From the NCBI GenBank assembly GCA_902517745.1, contig CABYDS010000004.1, positions 33,614 through 97,613 of the forward strand: 64,000 bases of DNA. Direction: 5' to 3'. The notes beneath the pieces are model-generated. The model was not told where the DNA came from, ran no database searches, and saw nothing but the letters and a program-made list of their open reading frames with translations. This document shows, in pieces, positions 25,335-33,722 of the stretch. The stretch comes from an uncultured Pelagibacteraceae bacterium (lineage in GTDB: Bacteria; Pseudomonadota; Alphaproteobacteria; Pelagibacterales; Pelagibacteraceae). Numbering within the stretch: position 1 is the stretch's first letter; the number at the start of each line of letters is the position of its first letter. The position numbers and the translations under genes were made by a program.

Positions 25335-26228
25335 ATGGATTTTTTAGTCTTCCAATATCCAATGATAACCATTCAAGCATGTCTTGATGGACTTCTACTT
25401 GGAATACTTTTTGCATTAATCGCTTATGGAATGGCACTGCAATGGGGTGTTATGAATATAATTAACATTGCACAGGGAGACCTTGTAATCTTAGGAGGAT
25501 ACATTGCATACTTTATGTATCTCTACGGCATTCATCCAGCCTGGGGAGTAATTGTTTCTCCTATAATTATGTATTTTGTTGGAATTGCAATTTACAAATT
25601 AGTTATAAATAAAGTTGTCGATAGAGATCTGTTCATTTCAATATTAGCAACTTTTGGAATTAGTATTCTTTTCATGCAACTAATGAATTTCGCATTTGGA
25701 GCAGACGTTGTTTTAGCTAATTCTGGTTACGGTACTACAATGCTATTTGATAATAATGTTGTTTTACCAAACTCTAAAATATTTTCTGCTTTTATAAGCA
25801 TTGTCTTTGCAATTTGTTTAGTAGTTTATATGAAAAGATCAAAATTAGGTCGTGCTATTAGAGCAACAGCTCAAAATGCAAGAGCCGCAAAGATTTTAGG
25901 TGTTGATACAGAAAAAGTTTATGCAGCAACCTTTGGAATAAATGCAGCATTATGTGGTGTAGCAGGAGCTTTAATTTCAATAACTTTTACAATTCATCCT
26001 TATATGGGATTACCATACACTATAAGATCATTTATGATTGTAATTGTTGCAGGATTAGGAAATTTACCTGGAGTTGCTATGTCAGGTATGGGATTAGGAA
26101 TATTTGAAGAATTTGCAGATTATATTCTTGGTACAGAATTTAGAATTGGTTCAGTATTTTTATTATTAGTTTTAATTTTAGTTTACAGAAGATTTAAACT
26201 TTCAAGAAAAAGAGAGTATTTAAAGTGA
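25335..26228 (+). CDS. livH: LIV-type ABC permease LivH
   Basis: The 297-residue inner-membrane protein has about eight helices. LivH-type motifs are MALQWGVMNIINIAQGDLVILGGYIAYF near the start and GRAIRATAQNARAAKILGVDTEKVYAATF in the ATPase-contact loop, then GVAGALISI and IVAGLGNLPGVAMSG. It pairs with LivM. It lies just after the terminator and overlaps the small ORF at 26225 by four bases (GTGA). Confidence 0.93.
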   Translation: MDFLVFQYPMITIQACLDGLLLGILFALIAYGMALQWGVMNIINIAQGDLVILGGYIAYFMYLYGIHPAWGVIVSPIIMYFVGIAIYKLVINKVVDRDLFISILATFGISILFMQLMNFAFGADVVLANSGYGTTMLFDNNVVLPNSKIFSAFISIVFAICLVVYMKRSKLGRAIRATAQNARAAKILGVDTEKVYAATFGINAALCGVAGALISITFTIHPYMGLPYTIRSFMIVIVAGLGNLPGVAMSGMGLGIFEEFADYILGTEFRIGSVFLLLVLILVYRRFKLSRKREYLK

Positions 26229-26407
26229 GAAAAGCTAAAATTAAAGACGATAATGGCAAAATGATAGAAGTGGATATTGTCAAATTTAAAAAACATTTAG
26301 ATGAATATCATTCAACGGGATCTAGTCTTCATGAAGAAAATGGACATTATTTTACAGTTGATAAAGATTTTAGAGATAAAATAGAGAGTTTGTATGAACA
26401 GAAATAG
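26225..26407 (+). CDS. 60-residue orphan protein between livH and livM
   Basis: The 60-residue soluble, charged protein starts GTG inside the livH stop and ends inside the livM start (14-base overlap), so it is translationally coupled on both sides. It has no signal, membrane helix or cysteine. The sequence (MRKAKIKDDNGKMIEVDIVK) resembles no family I know. Codon use matches its neighbours. A small regulator or assembly factor of this ABC system is possible; nothing in the sequence proves it. Confidence 0.6.
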   Translation: MRKAKIKDDNGKMIEVDIVKFKKHLDEYHSTGSSLHEENGHYFTVDKDFRDKIESLYEQK

Positions 26408-27446
26408 TTGGATTTTGTATATAGGAATTTTGGTATTTGGTTTAGTTGCACCATTTATTTTTCCAGCTTTTAAAGTTCAATTATCGATTCTGTGTGTATT
26501 AATTGTCCTTGCAACCACTTGGAATATTCAAGGTGGTGAAATGGGCTACAACACATTTGGCAATATTCTTTTTTATGGTTTGGGAATGTATCTTTGTGCA
26601 TCTGTTCAAGTTGGTATGTTTTTCCCATTGGCAGAATGGACAGAAAGTGGTGGTGAAAAAACTTTCGTTCACACACCTTCACAATTCTTTCAAGGCATGG
26701 CAGCTGGTCTGGTAGTTGCAGCCGTTGTTCCTACAATTGTTGCGGGATTAATTGGTTATGCAATTTTAGGATTAAGAGGTCATTACTTTGCAATTTGTAC
26801 ATTAGGTTTAGGAGTTGCAGCAGGAGAAATTTCTGGAGGTATTGAAATTATTGGAGCTGGACAGGGCTTTACCACTCCTCCTTTTCCAAACATAGGAGGT
26901 CTTGAGGCAAGAGGTGAATTTTTTTATTTTCTAAGTTTTGGAGCACTAGTACTTACTTTCATTGCTGTACGAGCAATTTACACAACAAGGTTTAGATTAA
27001 TTCTGAATGCAATCAGAGATAATGAAGATAAAGCTGAAGCAATGGGAATTGAGACTATGAAATACAAAATAACTGGATGGATGATTTCAGCTTTCTTTTG
27101 TGGTCTTGCAGGTGGAATAATGGGAGGTTTAGTTGGTTATATCGATTCAACAGATGTTGCATTTGATGGAAGAGAAATGGGTGTATTCATGGTTTTAATG
27201 GCAATTCTTGGGGGCAAAGGAACTTTATGGGGACCAATTATCGGTGCAACTTTATTTCATTTTTTTAAAGAAGGATTTTGGACATTCTTCCTAGGTTGGC
27301 AATATGTTGCATTAGGAGTTTTAATCGTAGTTATAGTAATTTATTTCCCAGAGGGATTAATGGGATGGTTAAGAGAAAAATATCCAGAAAGATTTGGTGA
27401 AGTTATTGATGAAGCAGATCGAAAAGCACAGGTAGAATTAAAATGA
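26394..27446 (+). CDS. livM: LIV-type ABC permease LivM
   Basis: The 350-residue membrane protein has about ten helices. LivM motifs include LATTWNIQGGEMGYNTFGNILFYGLGMY, then GLRGHYFAICTLGLGVAAGE and RLILNAIRDNEDKAEAMGIE, the ATPase-contact loop, and MAILGGKGTLWGPIIGA near the end. It is the partner of livH. It overlaps the small ORF upstream and the livG start (ATGA) downstream. Confidence 0.93.
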   Translation: MNRNSWILYIGILVFGLVAPFIFPAFKVQLSILCVLIVLATTWNIQGGEMGYNTFGNILFYGLGMYLCASVQVGMFFPLAEWTESGGEKTFVHTPSQFFQGMAAGLVVAAVVPTIVAGLIGYAILGLRGHYFAICTLGLGVAAGEISGGIEIIGAGQGFTTPPFPNIGGLEARGEFFYFLSFGALVLTFIAVRAIYTTRFRLILNAIRDNEDKAEAMGIETMKYKITGWMISAFFCGLAGGIMGGLVGYIDSTDVAFDGREMGVFMVLMAILGGKGTLWGPIIGATLFHFFKEGFWTFFLGWQYVALGVLIVVIVIYFPEGLMGWLREKYPERFGEVIDEADRKAQVELK

Positions 27447-28183
27447 GTATTTTAGAAGTAAACAACGTAAGTAAATCATTTGGAGGTGTTAAAGCTAATG
27501 TAGATATTTCAATGTCGGTTGAAAAAGGAAAGATAGTTGGTCTTATAGGACCTAATGGATCTGGTAAAACCACATTGTTTAATTCGATAGTTGGCACATA
27601 TCCAATAGACAATGGTTCAATTAAGTTTAATGGAAAAGAAGTATCAGAATTACCAGTGCCAGTAATTGCAAAATTAGGATTACTAAGAACATTTCAGCAA
27701 ACTAGAATTTATGGAAAATTAAATTGTGTAGATAATATGCTTATCAGTCACAAAGGTAGTGATGAAAGTTTGTTTAAAATATTCTCAAAAATTCCAAAAG
27801 AGCTTACAGAAAAAGCAGAAAATTTACTTAATTTTGTTGGCTTGTATCAAAAAAGAAAACTTAGAGCAGGAGACTTATCTTTTGGTCAGCAAAAGTTATT
27901 AGAACTTGCAATGGCACTAATGAATGAACCAGAAATGCTATTATTAGACGAGCCAACAGCAGGTATAAATCCTACTTTAATTAATGGAATTATTGATAGA
28001 CTAATAAAAGTTAATCAAGATTTTGGAATAACATTGCTGGTTATTGAGCACAATATGAGAGTAATTATGCAATTAGCTGAAGACATATTTTGTCTTGCTC
28101 ATGGCAAAATGCTTGCAAATGGTACTCCAGATGAAATTAAAAAAGACAAAAGAGTAGTAGATGCGTATTTGGGGGCTCAATAA
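27443..28183 (+). CDS. livG: LIV-type ABC ATPase LivG
   Basis: The 246-residue ATPase has Walker A GPNGSGKTTLF, Q-loop FQQTRIYGKL, signature LSFGQQKLLELA (a variant of LSGGQ), Walker B MLLLDEPTAGINP and the switch His in VIEHNMRVIM. It powers uptake with LivF. It overlaps livM by four bases and is joined to livF by TAATG. Confidence 0.93.
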   Translation: MSILEVNNVSKSFGGVKANVDISMSVEKGKIVGLIGPNGSGKTTLFNSIVGTYPIDNGSIKFNGKEVSELPVPVIAKLGLLRTFQQTRIYGKLNCVDNMLISHKGSDESLFKIFSKIPKELTEKAENLLNFVGLYQKRKLRAGDLSFGQQKLLELAMALMNEPEMLLLDEPTAGINPTLINGIIDRLIKVNQDFGITLLVIEHNMRVIMQLAEDIFCLAHGKMLANGTPDEIKKDKRVVDAYLGAQ

Positions 28184-28968
28184 TGTCTAATCAGTATGAA
28201 GTTTTAGGTAAAGCACCTGGTGCAGAAGATCTAAAAAACTTATCTTCTGAAGATACTCATTTAACAATAAAAAATTTGAATGCTGGATATGGTAAAATGG
28301 AAATTTTACATAATTTTGATTTATTTGTAAGCAAAGCACAATCATTATGTTTAATTGGTCCTAATGGAGCAGGTAAATCAACAATACTTCACTCAATATA
28401 TGGATTTACAAATATTTTTTCTGGTAAAATAGAAATTGATGGAAAAGAAATAACAAATTTAACTCCTGCTGAAAAATTAAAGTCAGTTGGTATAGCTTAT
28501 ATTCTGCAAGATAATTCAGTTTTTCCAGATATGACTGTTGAGGAAAATTTGTTAATGGGAGGTTTTATCAAAGATAAAACCGAAGAGTCATATCAAGAAG
28601 CAGAAAAGATTTTAGATAAATACGAAAGATTAAGGAATAGAAGAAATCAACCGGCAAAAGTATTATCAGGTGGAGAAAGAAGATTATTAGAAATATCTAG
28701 AGCTTTAGTAATGAAGCCTTCTGTTCTTCTGGTGGATGAACCTTCTATTGGATTGGAGCCAAGATATATTGATATGGTATTTGAAATTTTGGGAGACTTA
28801 CAAAAAAATGAAAAGAAAACAATTATTCTAGTTGAGCAAAATGCCAAAAAAGGTCTAGAGTTTTCTGATATTGGATATGTATTAGTATCTGGACAAACGG
28901 CAATAGCCGGAAGAGGTGATGATTTACTTAAAAATGATGATGTTGGACGTCTATTCTTAGGCGGATGA
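28183..28968 (+). CDS. livF: LIV-type ABC ATPase LivF
   Basis: The 261-residue ATPase has Walker A GPNGAGKSTILHS, Q-loop ILQDNSVFPDMTVEENL, signature LSGGERRLLEISRAL, Walker B VLLVDEPSIGLEPRY and LVEQNAKKGLE. An N-terminal extension of about 25 residues (YEVLGKAPGAEDLKNLSSED) is longer than usual. It overlaps the azlC start by four bases, tying the exporter genes to this operon. Confidence 0.92.
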   Translation: MSNQYEVLGKAPGAEDLKNLSSEDTHLTIKNLNAGYGKMEILHNFDLFVSKAQSLCLIGPNGAGKSTILHSIYGFTNIFSGKIEIDGKEITNLTPAEKLKSVGIAYILQDNSVFPDMTVEENLLMGGFIKDKTEESYQEAEKILDKYERLRNRRNQPAKVLSGGERRLLEISRALVMKPSVLLVDEPSIGLEPRYIDMVFEILGDLQKNEKKTIILVEQNAKKGLEFSDIGYVLVSGQTAIAGRGDDLLKNDDVGRLFLGG

Positions 28969-29669
28969 TTAATTCAAAATATTTTTTTAAAGGAATTCTT
29001 TGTGCAAAAGAATTTGATAGCCCTGCAATTGCTCTTGGTTTAAGCTTCTTAGCAATTGGTGCTTTATTAAAAAATTTAGGTTTCACAATTCAAGAAAGTA
29101 TTTTTTCTACTTTTTTAACTTATGCTTTACCTGGTTCACTTGTGATGGCAGAATCGATTTTGATTGGAGTTTCGTTACTTAATTTGTTTTTTGCTGTTTG
29201 GTTAGTGAATGCAAGATTGTATCCGATGACTGTATCTTTAATGCCATTATTAAAACATAAAAGCCAACCGAGATGGAAGTATTATCTTTCATGCCATTTT
29301 GTTGCAGTATCTTCGTGGTTAATCCTAAAAAATAATTATAAAGAAATTGAAAAAAAATATAGAGTCGATTTTTGGATAGGAATTGGAACTGCAACTTGGT
29401 TGATAGCAATTTTTTCAACTATTTTAGGTTATTATTCTGCTGATTTCTTAAATAGAGAAATGTTGATTGGATTAGCTATAATTAATCCAATTTACTTTAC
29501 TTGCACCATGATAGGTGTGATGAAGTCTATACAGTTAAATGTTTCAATAATTTTAGGAGCTATCTTAGGACCCTTATTTTATTTTATTAGTCCTGATTGG
29601 TGTGTTTTGATTGGTGGATTTTTAGCTGGAACTGTTGCTTTTGTAATAGGAGAGAAAAATGTCAGCTAA
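28965..29669 (+). CDS. azlC: AzlC-family membrane protein (branched-chain amino-acid exporter subunit)
   Basis: The 234-residue protein has about six or seven helices and AzlC features: FFKGILCAKEFDSPAIALGLSF at the start, NARLYPMTVSLMPLLK in the middle. With AzlD it forms an exporter of branched-chain amino acids in characterised species. It starts in the livF stop (ATGA) and overlaps azlD by 11 bases. Its place inside an import operon is odd. Confidence 0.82.
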   Translation: MINSKYFFKGILCAKEFDSPAIALGLSFLAIGALLKNLGFTIQESIFSTFLTYALPGSLVMAESILIGVSLLNLFFAVWLVNARLYPMTVSLMPLLKHKSQPRWKYYLSCHFVAVSSWLILKNNYKEIEKKYRVDFWIGIGTATWLIAIFSTILGYYSADFLNREMLIGLAIINPIYFTCTMIGVMKSIQLNVSIILGAILGPLFYFISPDWCVLIGGFLAGTVAFVIGEKNVS

Positions 29670-29985
29670 TATTGTTTTAATAATAGTTATTACATCTTTA
29701 GCAACTTATATCTCAAGGTTTTTAGGAGCTTTTACTTCTGAAATAATAGATGAAAATACTAAAATATATAGGTGGTTTAATTATTTAGCCTATTCGACAT
29801 TGGCGGCTTTAATTTCCAGAATGATAATATTTCCAGCTGGTGCACTTTCTGACAGTAATTACTTGTCCAGATTTATTGTTGTGCTTTTAGCAATAATAAT
29901 TTTTAAATTAACTAGAAATAATTTAGTTTACCCAACTTTATTCTCTGCTATCATTATGTTTTTATTAAGTAGCTTTACGATATAA
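29659..29985 (+). CDS. azlD: AzlD-family small membrane protein (exporter subunit)
   Basis: The 108-residue protein has three or four helices with the AzlD-like start NIVLIIVITSLATYISRFLGAF. It is the second subunit of the AzlCD exporter. It overlaps azlC by 11 bases, and the pentapeptide gene starts at the next base after its stop. Confidence 0.82.
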   Translation: MSANIVLIIVITSLATYISRFLGAFTSEIIDENTKIYRWFNYLAYSTLAALISRMIIFPAGALSDSNYLSRFIVVLLAIIIFKLTRNNLVYPTLFSAIIMFLLSSFTI

Positions 29986-30492
29986 ATGAAAAAAATTATT
30001 TTACTATTATTCTTAATTTTAATACCAGGTATTTCAGAAGCAGCATGTGATGATCCTTTAACTGATGGAGTTGATTATACTAACTGTAGGTTTTCAGATG
30101 GACAAGATTTGCAAGGTAGTTATTTGCCTAACTCAAACTTATCATTCGCAAGTTTTATACAAGTAAATTTTGATAAAAGTATTATGATGAATTCTAACTT
30201 GTCATTTGGAACTTTTCCAGAGTCAACATTTGTTAGAGCCAACTTATATGAGTCAACACTAGTTGGTGGAAATTTTGAAAAAGCTAATTTTACAGGAGCC
30301 AATATGACAAGAGTTGATTTTATGGGCTCAACATTAATTGAAGCAAATTTTCAAAATGCAAATTTAATGGAAGCTAACTTTACTTCATCGAATATGACCA
30401 ATGCTAATTTTGATGGAGCAAATTTAATTGGAGCAACATGGACTAATGGTGAAACATGTGGACCAAATTCAATTGGAGTTTGTAACAAATAA
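29986..30492 (+). CDS. Exported pentapeptide-repeat protein
   Basis: The 168-residue product has a Sec signal (about 1-19, ending SEA) and about twenty A(N/D)(L/F)xx-type repeats, such as ANFTG, ANMTR, ANFQN, ANLME, ANFTS and ANFDG, which should fold into a right-handed quadrilateral beta-helix. Cys near both ends (ACDD, NCRF, TCGP, VCNK) may be disulfide bonded, fitting the periplasm. Function is unknown. It starts one base after azlD and lies five bases before glaH, so it is part of this operon. Confidence 0.85.
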   Translation: MKKIILLLFLILIPGISEAACDDPLTDGVDYTNCRFSDGQDLQGSYLPNSNLSFASFIQVNFDKSIMMNSNLSFGTFPESTFVRANLYESTLVGGNFEKANFTGANMTRVDFMGSTLIEANFQNANLMEANFTSSNMTNANFDGANLIGATWTNGETCGPNSIGVCNK

Positions 30493-30497
30493 TTATA

Positions 30498-31418
30498 ATG
30501 GATAGCTTAGATACTATTCAAGGGTTTGATATTTCATTTAGTGATTATTCCAAAAGAATCATCAATATTAAAATTGAAGATGAAATTATAGACAAACTAA
30601 TATTTCCTTTTAAAAAATTTGATATTACAGCTCTTGAATATAAACCTTTTACTAGATTTACACTTGCAAAATCTTTAGATGATTCAACAAGTGGAAAGTT
30701 AGGAAAATTTATAAACACTGTATTAAGAGATAGAGACACAGGATGTTTTATTATTGGACCTAAAAATAAATCTAAAAAAATCGATAATAATTTTCTTATT
30801 AAACTATCTACAGCCGTAACACACTTACTTGGTAATCCAAATTTTGACTCAATGGCTGGAAAATATTATGCAAGATTTCATGTTAAACATGAGGACAATA
30901 GTGATTCATATCTTAGAAAAGCATATACAAATATGGATCTTCATACTGATGGTACTTATGTTAAAGAAAAAACTGATTGGTTATTAATGTTAAAAATGGA
31001 GGAAGAAAATGTACAAGGTGGAGAAACTGCAATGTTGCACCTTGATGATTGGGAACATTTAGATAGTTTAACTAATGATAAAGTTGGAAAACAAAACTTC
31101 TTATGGGGCTCTCCAAAAAGTAAAAATGTTGACTATAAAGTAGAACATCCTGTTTTTTCAGAGGATGAAAATGGAAAACCACAAATTTCTTATATTGACC
31201 AATTTCCTGAGCCTAAAAATATGGAACAGGGATTATTTCTACAAAAATTATCAGACTCTTTAGAGGGAAGTCAAAATAAGATCGTAATGCCTTTACCAGT
31301 CGGATTTTCTGTAGTTGCAAACAACTATTTCTGGCTTCATGGTAGAAAACCATTTGTAGAAAATAAAAAATTATCAAGAGAATTACTAAGAATTAGAGGT
31401 TCTTTTTTTACTAATTAA
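30498..31418 (+). CDS. glaH: Glutarate 2-hydroxylase (CsiD/GlaH family)
   Basis: The 306-residue Fe(II)/2-oxoglutarate oxygenase converts glutarate to L-2-hydroxyglutarate with release of succinate. It matches CsiD throughout: ALEYKPFTRF, TAVTHLLGNPNFDSMAGKYYARF, NSDSYLRKAYTNMDLHTDGTY, MLHLDDWEHLD, YIDQFPEPKN and WLHGRKPF. Iron ligands are H149, D151 and H281; Arg295 or Arg298 likely binds 2-oxoglutarate. The usual next enzyme, L-2-hydroxyglutarate dehydrogenase, is not in this window. It lies between two LIV transporter sets, which suggests use of a lysine-derived or C5 substrate. Confidence 0.88.
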   Translation: MDSLDTIQGFDISFSDYSKRIINIKIEDEIIDKLIFPFKKFDITALEYKPFTRFTLAKSLDDSTSGKLGKFINTVLRDRDTGCFIIGPKNKSKKIDNNFLIKLSTAVTHLLGNPNFDSMAGKYYARFHVKHEDNSDSYLRKAYTNMDLHTDGTYVKEKTDWLLMLKMEEENVQGGETAMLHLDDWEHLDSLTNDKVGKQNFLWGSPKSKNVDYKVEHPVFSEDENGKPQISYIDQFPEPKNMEQGLFLQKLSDSLEGSQNKIVMPLPVGFSVVANNYFWLHGRKPFVENKKLSRELLRIRGSFFTN

Positions 31419-31451
31419 TTAATTTTAGTGATAATAATCACTTAGTTTATC

Positions 31452-32225
31452 ATGAAAATCGGATTTATTGGTACAGGACATATCTCAAAATCAGTAATCA
31501 ATGGAATACTGGGATCAAAATTAAAAATTAATAAAATAATTGTTTCAAAGAGAAATTCAAAAATTTCAAGTGAACTGAAAAGAAAAAGTAAAAAGATAAA
31601 AATATCTACTGATAATCAGGATATTATAAATCAATCAAATTGGGTTTTTTTAGCAGTAACACCAAAGATAGGAAAAATTATTCTTCCAAAACTAAAATTT
31701 AAAAAAGGTCAAACGATAATAAGTTTTATATCAACTATAAAAATGACTGAATTAAAAAAATATATTAAAGTTAAAACTAAGATTATTAGAGCAATTCCTT
31801 TGCCTCCAATTTCTCTTAGAAAAGGACCAGTACCAATTTTTCCACCAGATAAACAAGTTAGAAATTTTTTTAATAAGCTTGGCACATCTGTTGAAATAAA
31901 AAATGAAAACCTATCACTAAATTTTTGGTCAATTTCATCAATGATGGCACCATTTTATGAATTACTACAAACTCTGAGTGAATGGTTAGTAAAAAATGGA
32001 ATTAATAGAAGTGACTCTCAAAAGTATATTACCTCGTTATTTATTGCTTTATCTGAGGATGCAAAATTTAATTCAAATAAAGATTTAAAAGTACTTGTTA
32101 AAAATTCACAAACCCCAAAAGGTTTAAATGAACAAGCTGTTAAAGAATTAAGAAAACTTGGATTTTATAAATCTCTCAATAAAACAGCAAATAGCGTCTT
32201 GAATAGATTAAAAAAAAGTAAGTAA
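31452..32225 (+). CDS. ProC-family NAD(P)-dependent reductase (pyrroline-5-carboxylate reductase-like)
   Basis: The 257-residue protein has the NADP fold KIGFIGTGHISKSVINGI, VFLAVTPKIG and RAIPLPPISLRKGPVPIF, typical of ProC-like reductases. The C-terminal dimer domain (ISSMMAPFYELLQTLSEWL) diverges from true ProC, in which the catalytic region has a TxxG-rich helix. It could reduce a cyclic imine other than P5C. It lies one base before the second livG. A 6-bp inverted repeat in the 33-base gap upstream was not convincing. Confidence 0.72.
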   Translation: MKIGFIGTGHISKSVINGILGSKLKINKIIVSKRNSKISSELKRKSKKIKISTDNQDIINQSNWVFLAVTPKIGKIILPKLKFKKGQTIISFISTIKMTELKKYIKVKTKIIRAIPLPPISLRKGPVPIFPPDKQVRNFFNKLGTSVEIKNENLSLNFWSISSMMAPFYELLQTLSEWLVKNGINRSDSQKYITSLFIALSEDAKFNSNKDLKVLVKNSQTPKGLNEQAVKELRKLGFYKSLNKTANSVLNRLKKSK

Positions 32226-32226
32226 A

Positions 32227-33015
32227 ATGTCTGACAATATCTTACAGGTAAACAATCTTACAAAATTATTTGGAGGACTAGCAGCAGTATCAAATTGCTC
32301 ATTAAATATTAGATCGGGTTCAATCACTGGAATAATTGGCCCAAATGGTTCAGGAAAAACAACATTATTTAATTTAATAGCTGGAAATTTAAAATCTAAT
32401 GATGGAGAGGTAATATTTAATGATGAAAATATTACCGATGTACCATCATATGAGTTGTTTGGCAGAGGATTATTAAGAACCTTTCAGATTGCACATGAAT
32501 TTTCAAACTTAACAGTTTTAGAAAACTTAATGATGGTGCCATCAAATCAAAGTGGAGAAAATTTATTAAATGCGCTTATTAAACCTGGACTAGTTAAAAA
32601 AGAGGAAAAAGTTATTAGAGAAAAAGCCTATGAGGTTGTAGATTTTCTTAATTTAACACATTTAGCTAATGAAAGGGCAGGAAATCTTTCTGGAGGTCAA
32701 AAGAAATTATTAGAATTAGGAAGAACTATGATGGTTGATGCAAAATTGGTTTTACTTGATGAGGTGGGAGCGGGAGTTAATCGAACACTTTTAAAAGATC
32801 TAGGAACAGCAATATTAAAATTGAATAAAGAAAAAAATTACACTTTTTGTATGATAGAGCATGATATGGATTTTATAAGCAGAATGTGTGATCCAGTTAT
32901 AGTAATGGCAGATGGTTCAGTTTTATTTGAAGGAACATCTGAAGAAGTTAAAAAAAACGATAAAGTAATTGAAAGTTATTTAGGAAAGTCAAACTTAACA
33001 AAAAAAGAGAATTAA
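32227..33015 (+). CDS. livG: LIV-type ABC ATPase (second system, LivG-like)
   Basis: The 262-residue ATPase has Walker A GPNGSGKTTLFNLIAGN, signature LSGGQKKLLELGRTMM, Walker B LVLLDEVGAGVNRT (Pro of DEP is replaced by Val) and the switch His in MIEHDMDFISRM. It starts one base after the ProC-like gene and overlaps the next ATPase (TAATG). The DEV variant keeps the catalytic Glu. Confidence 0.9.
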   Translation: MSDNILQVNNLTKLFGGLAAVSNCSLNIRSGSITGIIGPNGSGKTTLFNLIAGNLKSNDGEVIFNDENITDVPSYELFGRGLLRTFQIAHEFSNLTVLENLMMVPSNQSGENLLNALIKPGLVKKEEKVIREKAYEVVDFLNLTHLANERAGNLSGGQKKLLELGRTMMVDAKLVLLDEVGAGVNRTLLKDLGTAILKLNKEKNYTFCMIEHDMDFISRMCDPVIVMADGSVLFEGTSEEVKKNDKVIESYLGKSNLTKKEN

Positions 33016-33722
33016 TGGCATACTTTGAAGGAGCAAAAATGACTGCAGGTTATGGCGATGGTCCTGATATTATTAGTTCATGCTCAATAACTGCCAATAG
33101 GGGAGAGATAGTTGCCATTTTAGGTCCCAATGGAGCTGGCAAATCAACAGCTATGAAAGCGATGCTCGGATTATTAAAATTAAAATCAGGCTCTGTAACT
33201 TTGAATGGTGAAGATATTTCAAAAATTAATCCTCAAGATCGAGTAAAAAAGGGTATTTCATTTGTTCCACAAACAAGAAATGTATTTGCAGAATTAACTG
33301 TTAGAGAAAATTTAGAGATCGGTGGCTTTTTAACAGAAGGGAGTTTAGAAAATAAAATTGAGAGTATTTATAGTTTATTTCCGATCTTGAGTGAAAAAAA
33401 ATCCCAAGTCGTCGGACAATTATCTGGTGGACAACGTCAGCAAGTCGCGCTTGGAAGAGCTTTAATGAGTGATCCATCAGTACTTATGTTAGATGAGCCC
33501 ACAGCTGGAGTTTCTCCAATTGTAATGGATGAATTGTTTGAACATATAATAAAAGTTAAAAAAACAAATGTTGCCGTTATTATGGTTGAGCAAAACGCAA
33601 AGCAAGCATTAAGTATTTCAGACCGAGGCTATGTATTGGTAACAGGTCAAAATAAATTTGAGGGATCCGGTAATGATTTACTTGAGGATCCTGAGGTTCG
33701 TAGATCATTTTTGGGAGCATAA
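33015..33722 (+). CDS. livF: LIV-type ABC ATPase (second system, LivF-like)
   Basis: The 235-residue ATPase has Walker A GPNGAGKSTAMKAML, Q-loop VPQTRNVFAELTV, signature LSGGQRQQVALGRALM, Walker B VLMLDEPTAGVSP and MVEQNAKQALS. It overlaps the following livH start by TAATG, and its length is normal for LivF. Confidence 0.92.
   Translation: MAYFEGAKMTAGYGDGPDIISSCSITANRGEIVAILGPNGAGKSTAMKAMLGLLKLKSGSVTLNGEDISKINPQDRVKKGISFVPQTRNVFAELTVRENLEIGGFLTEGSLENKIESIYSLFPILSEKKSQVVGQLSGGQRQQVALGRALMSDPSVLMLDEPTAGVSPIVMDELFEHIIKVKKTNVAVIMVEQNAKQALSISDRGYVLVTGQNKFEGSGNDLLEDPEVRRSFLGA

Noticed and set aside
31427..31442. AGTGAT/ATCACT hairpin before the ProC-like gene
   Set aside because: The stem has only 6 bp and is AT-rich with no U-run; too weak to call.
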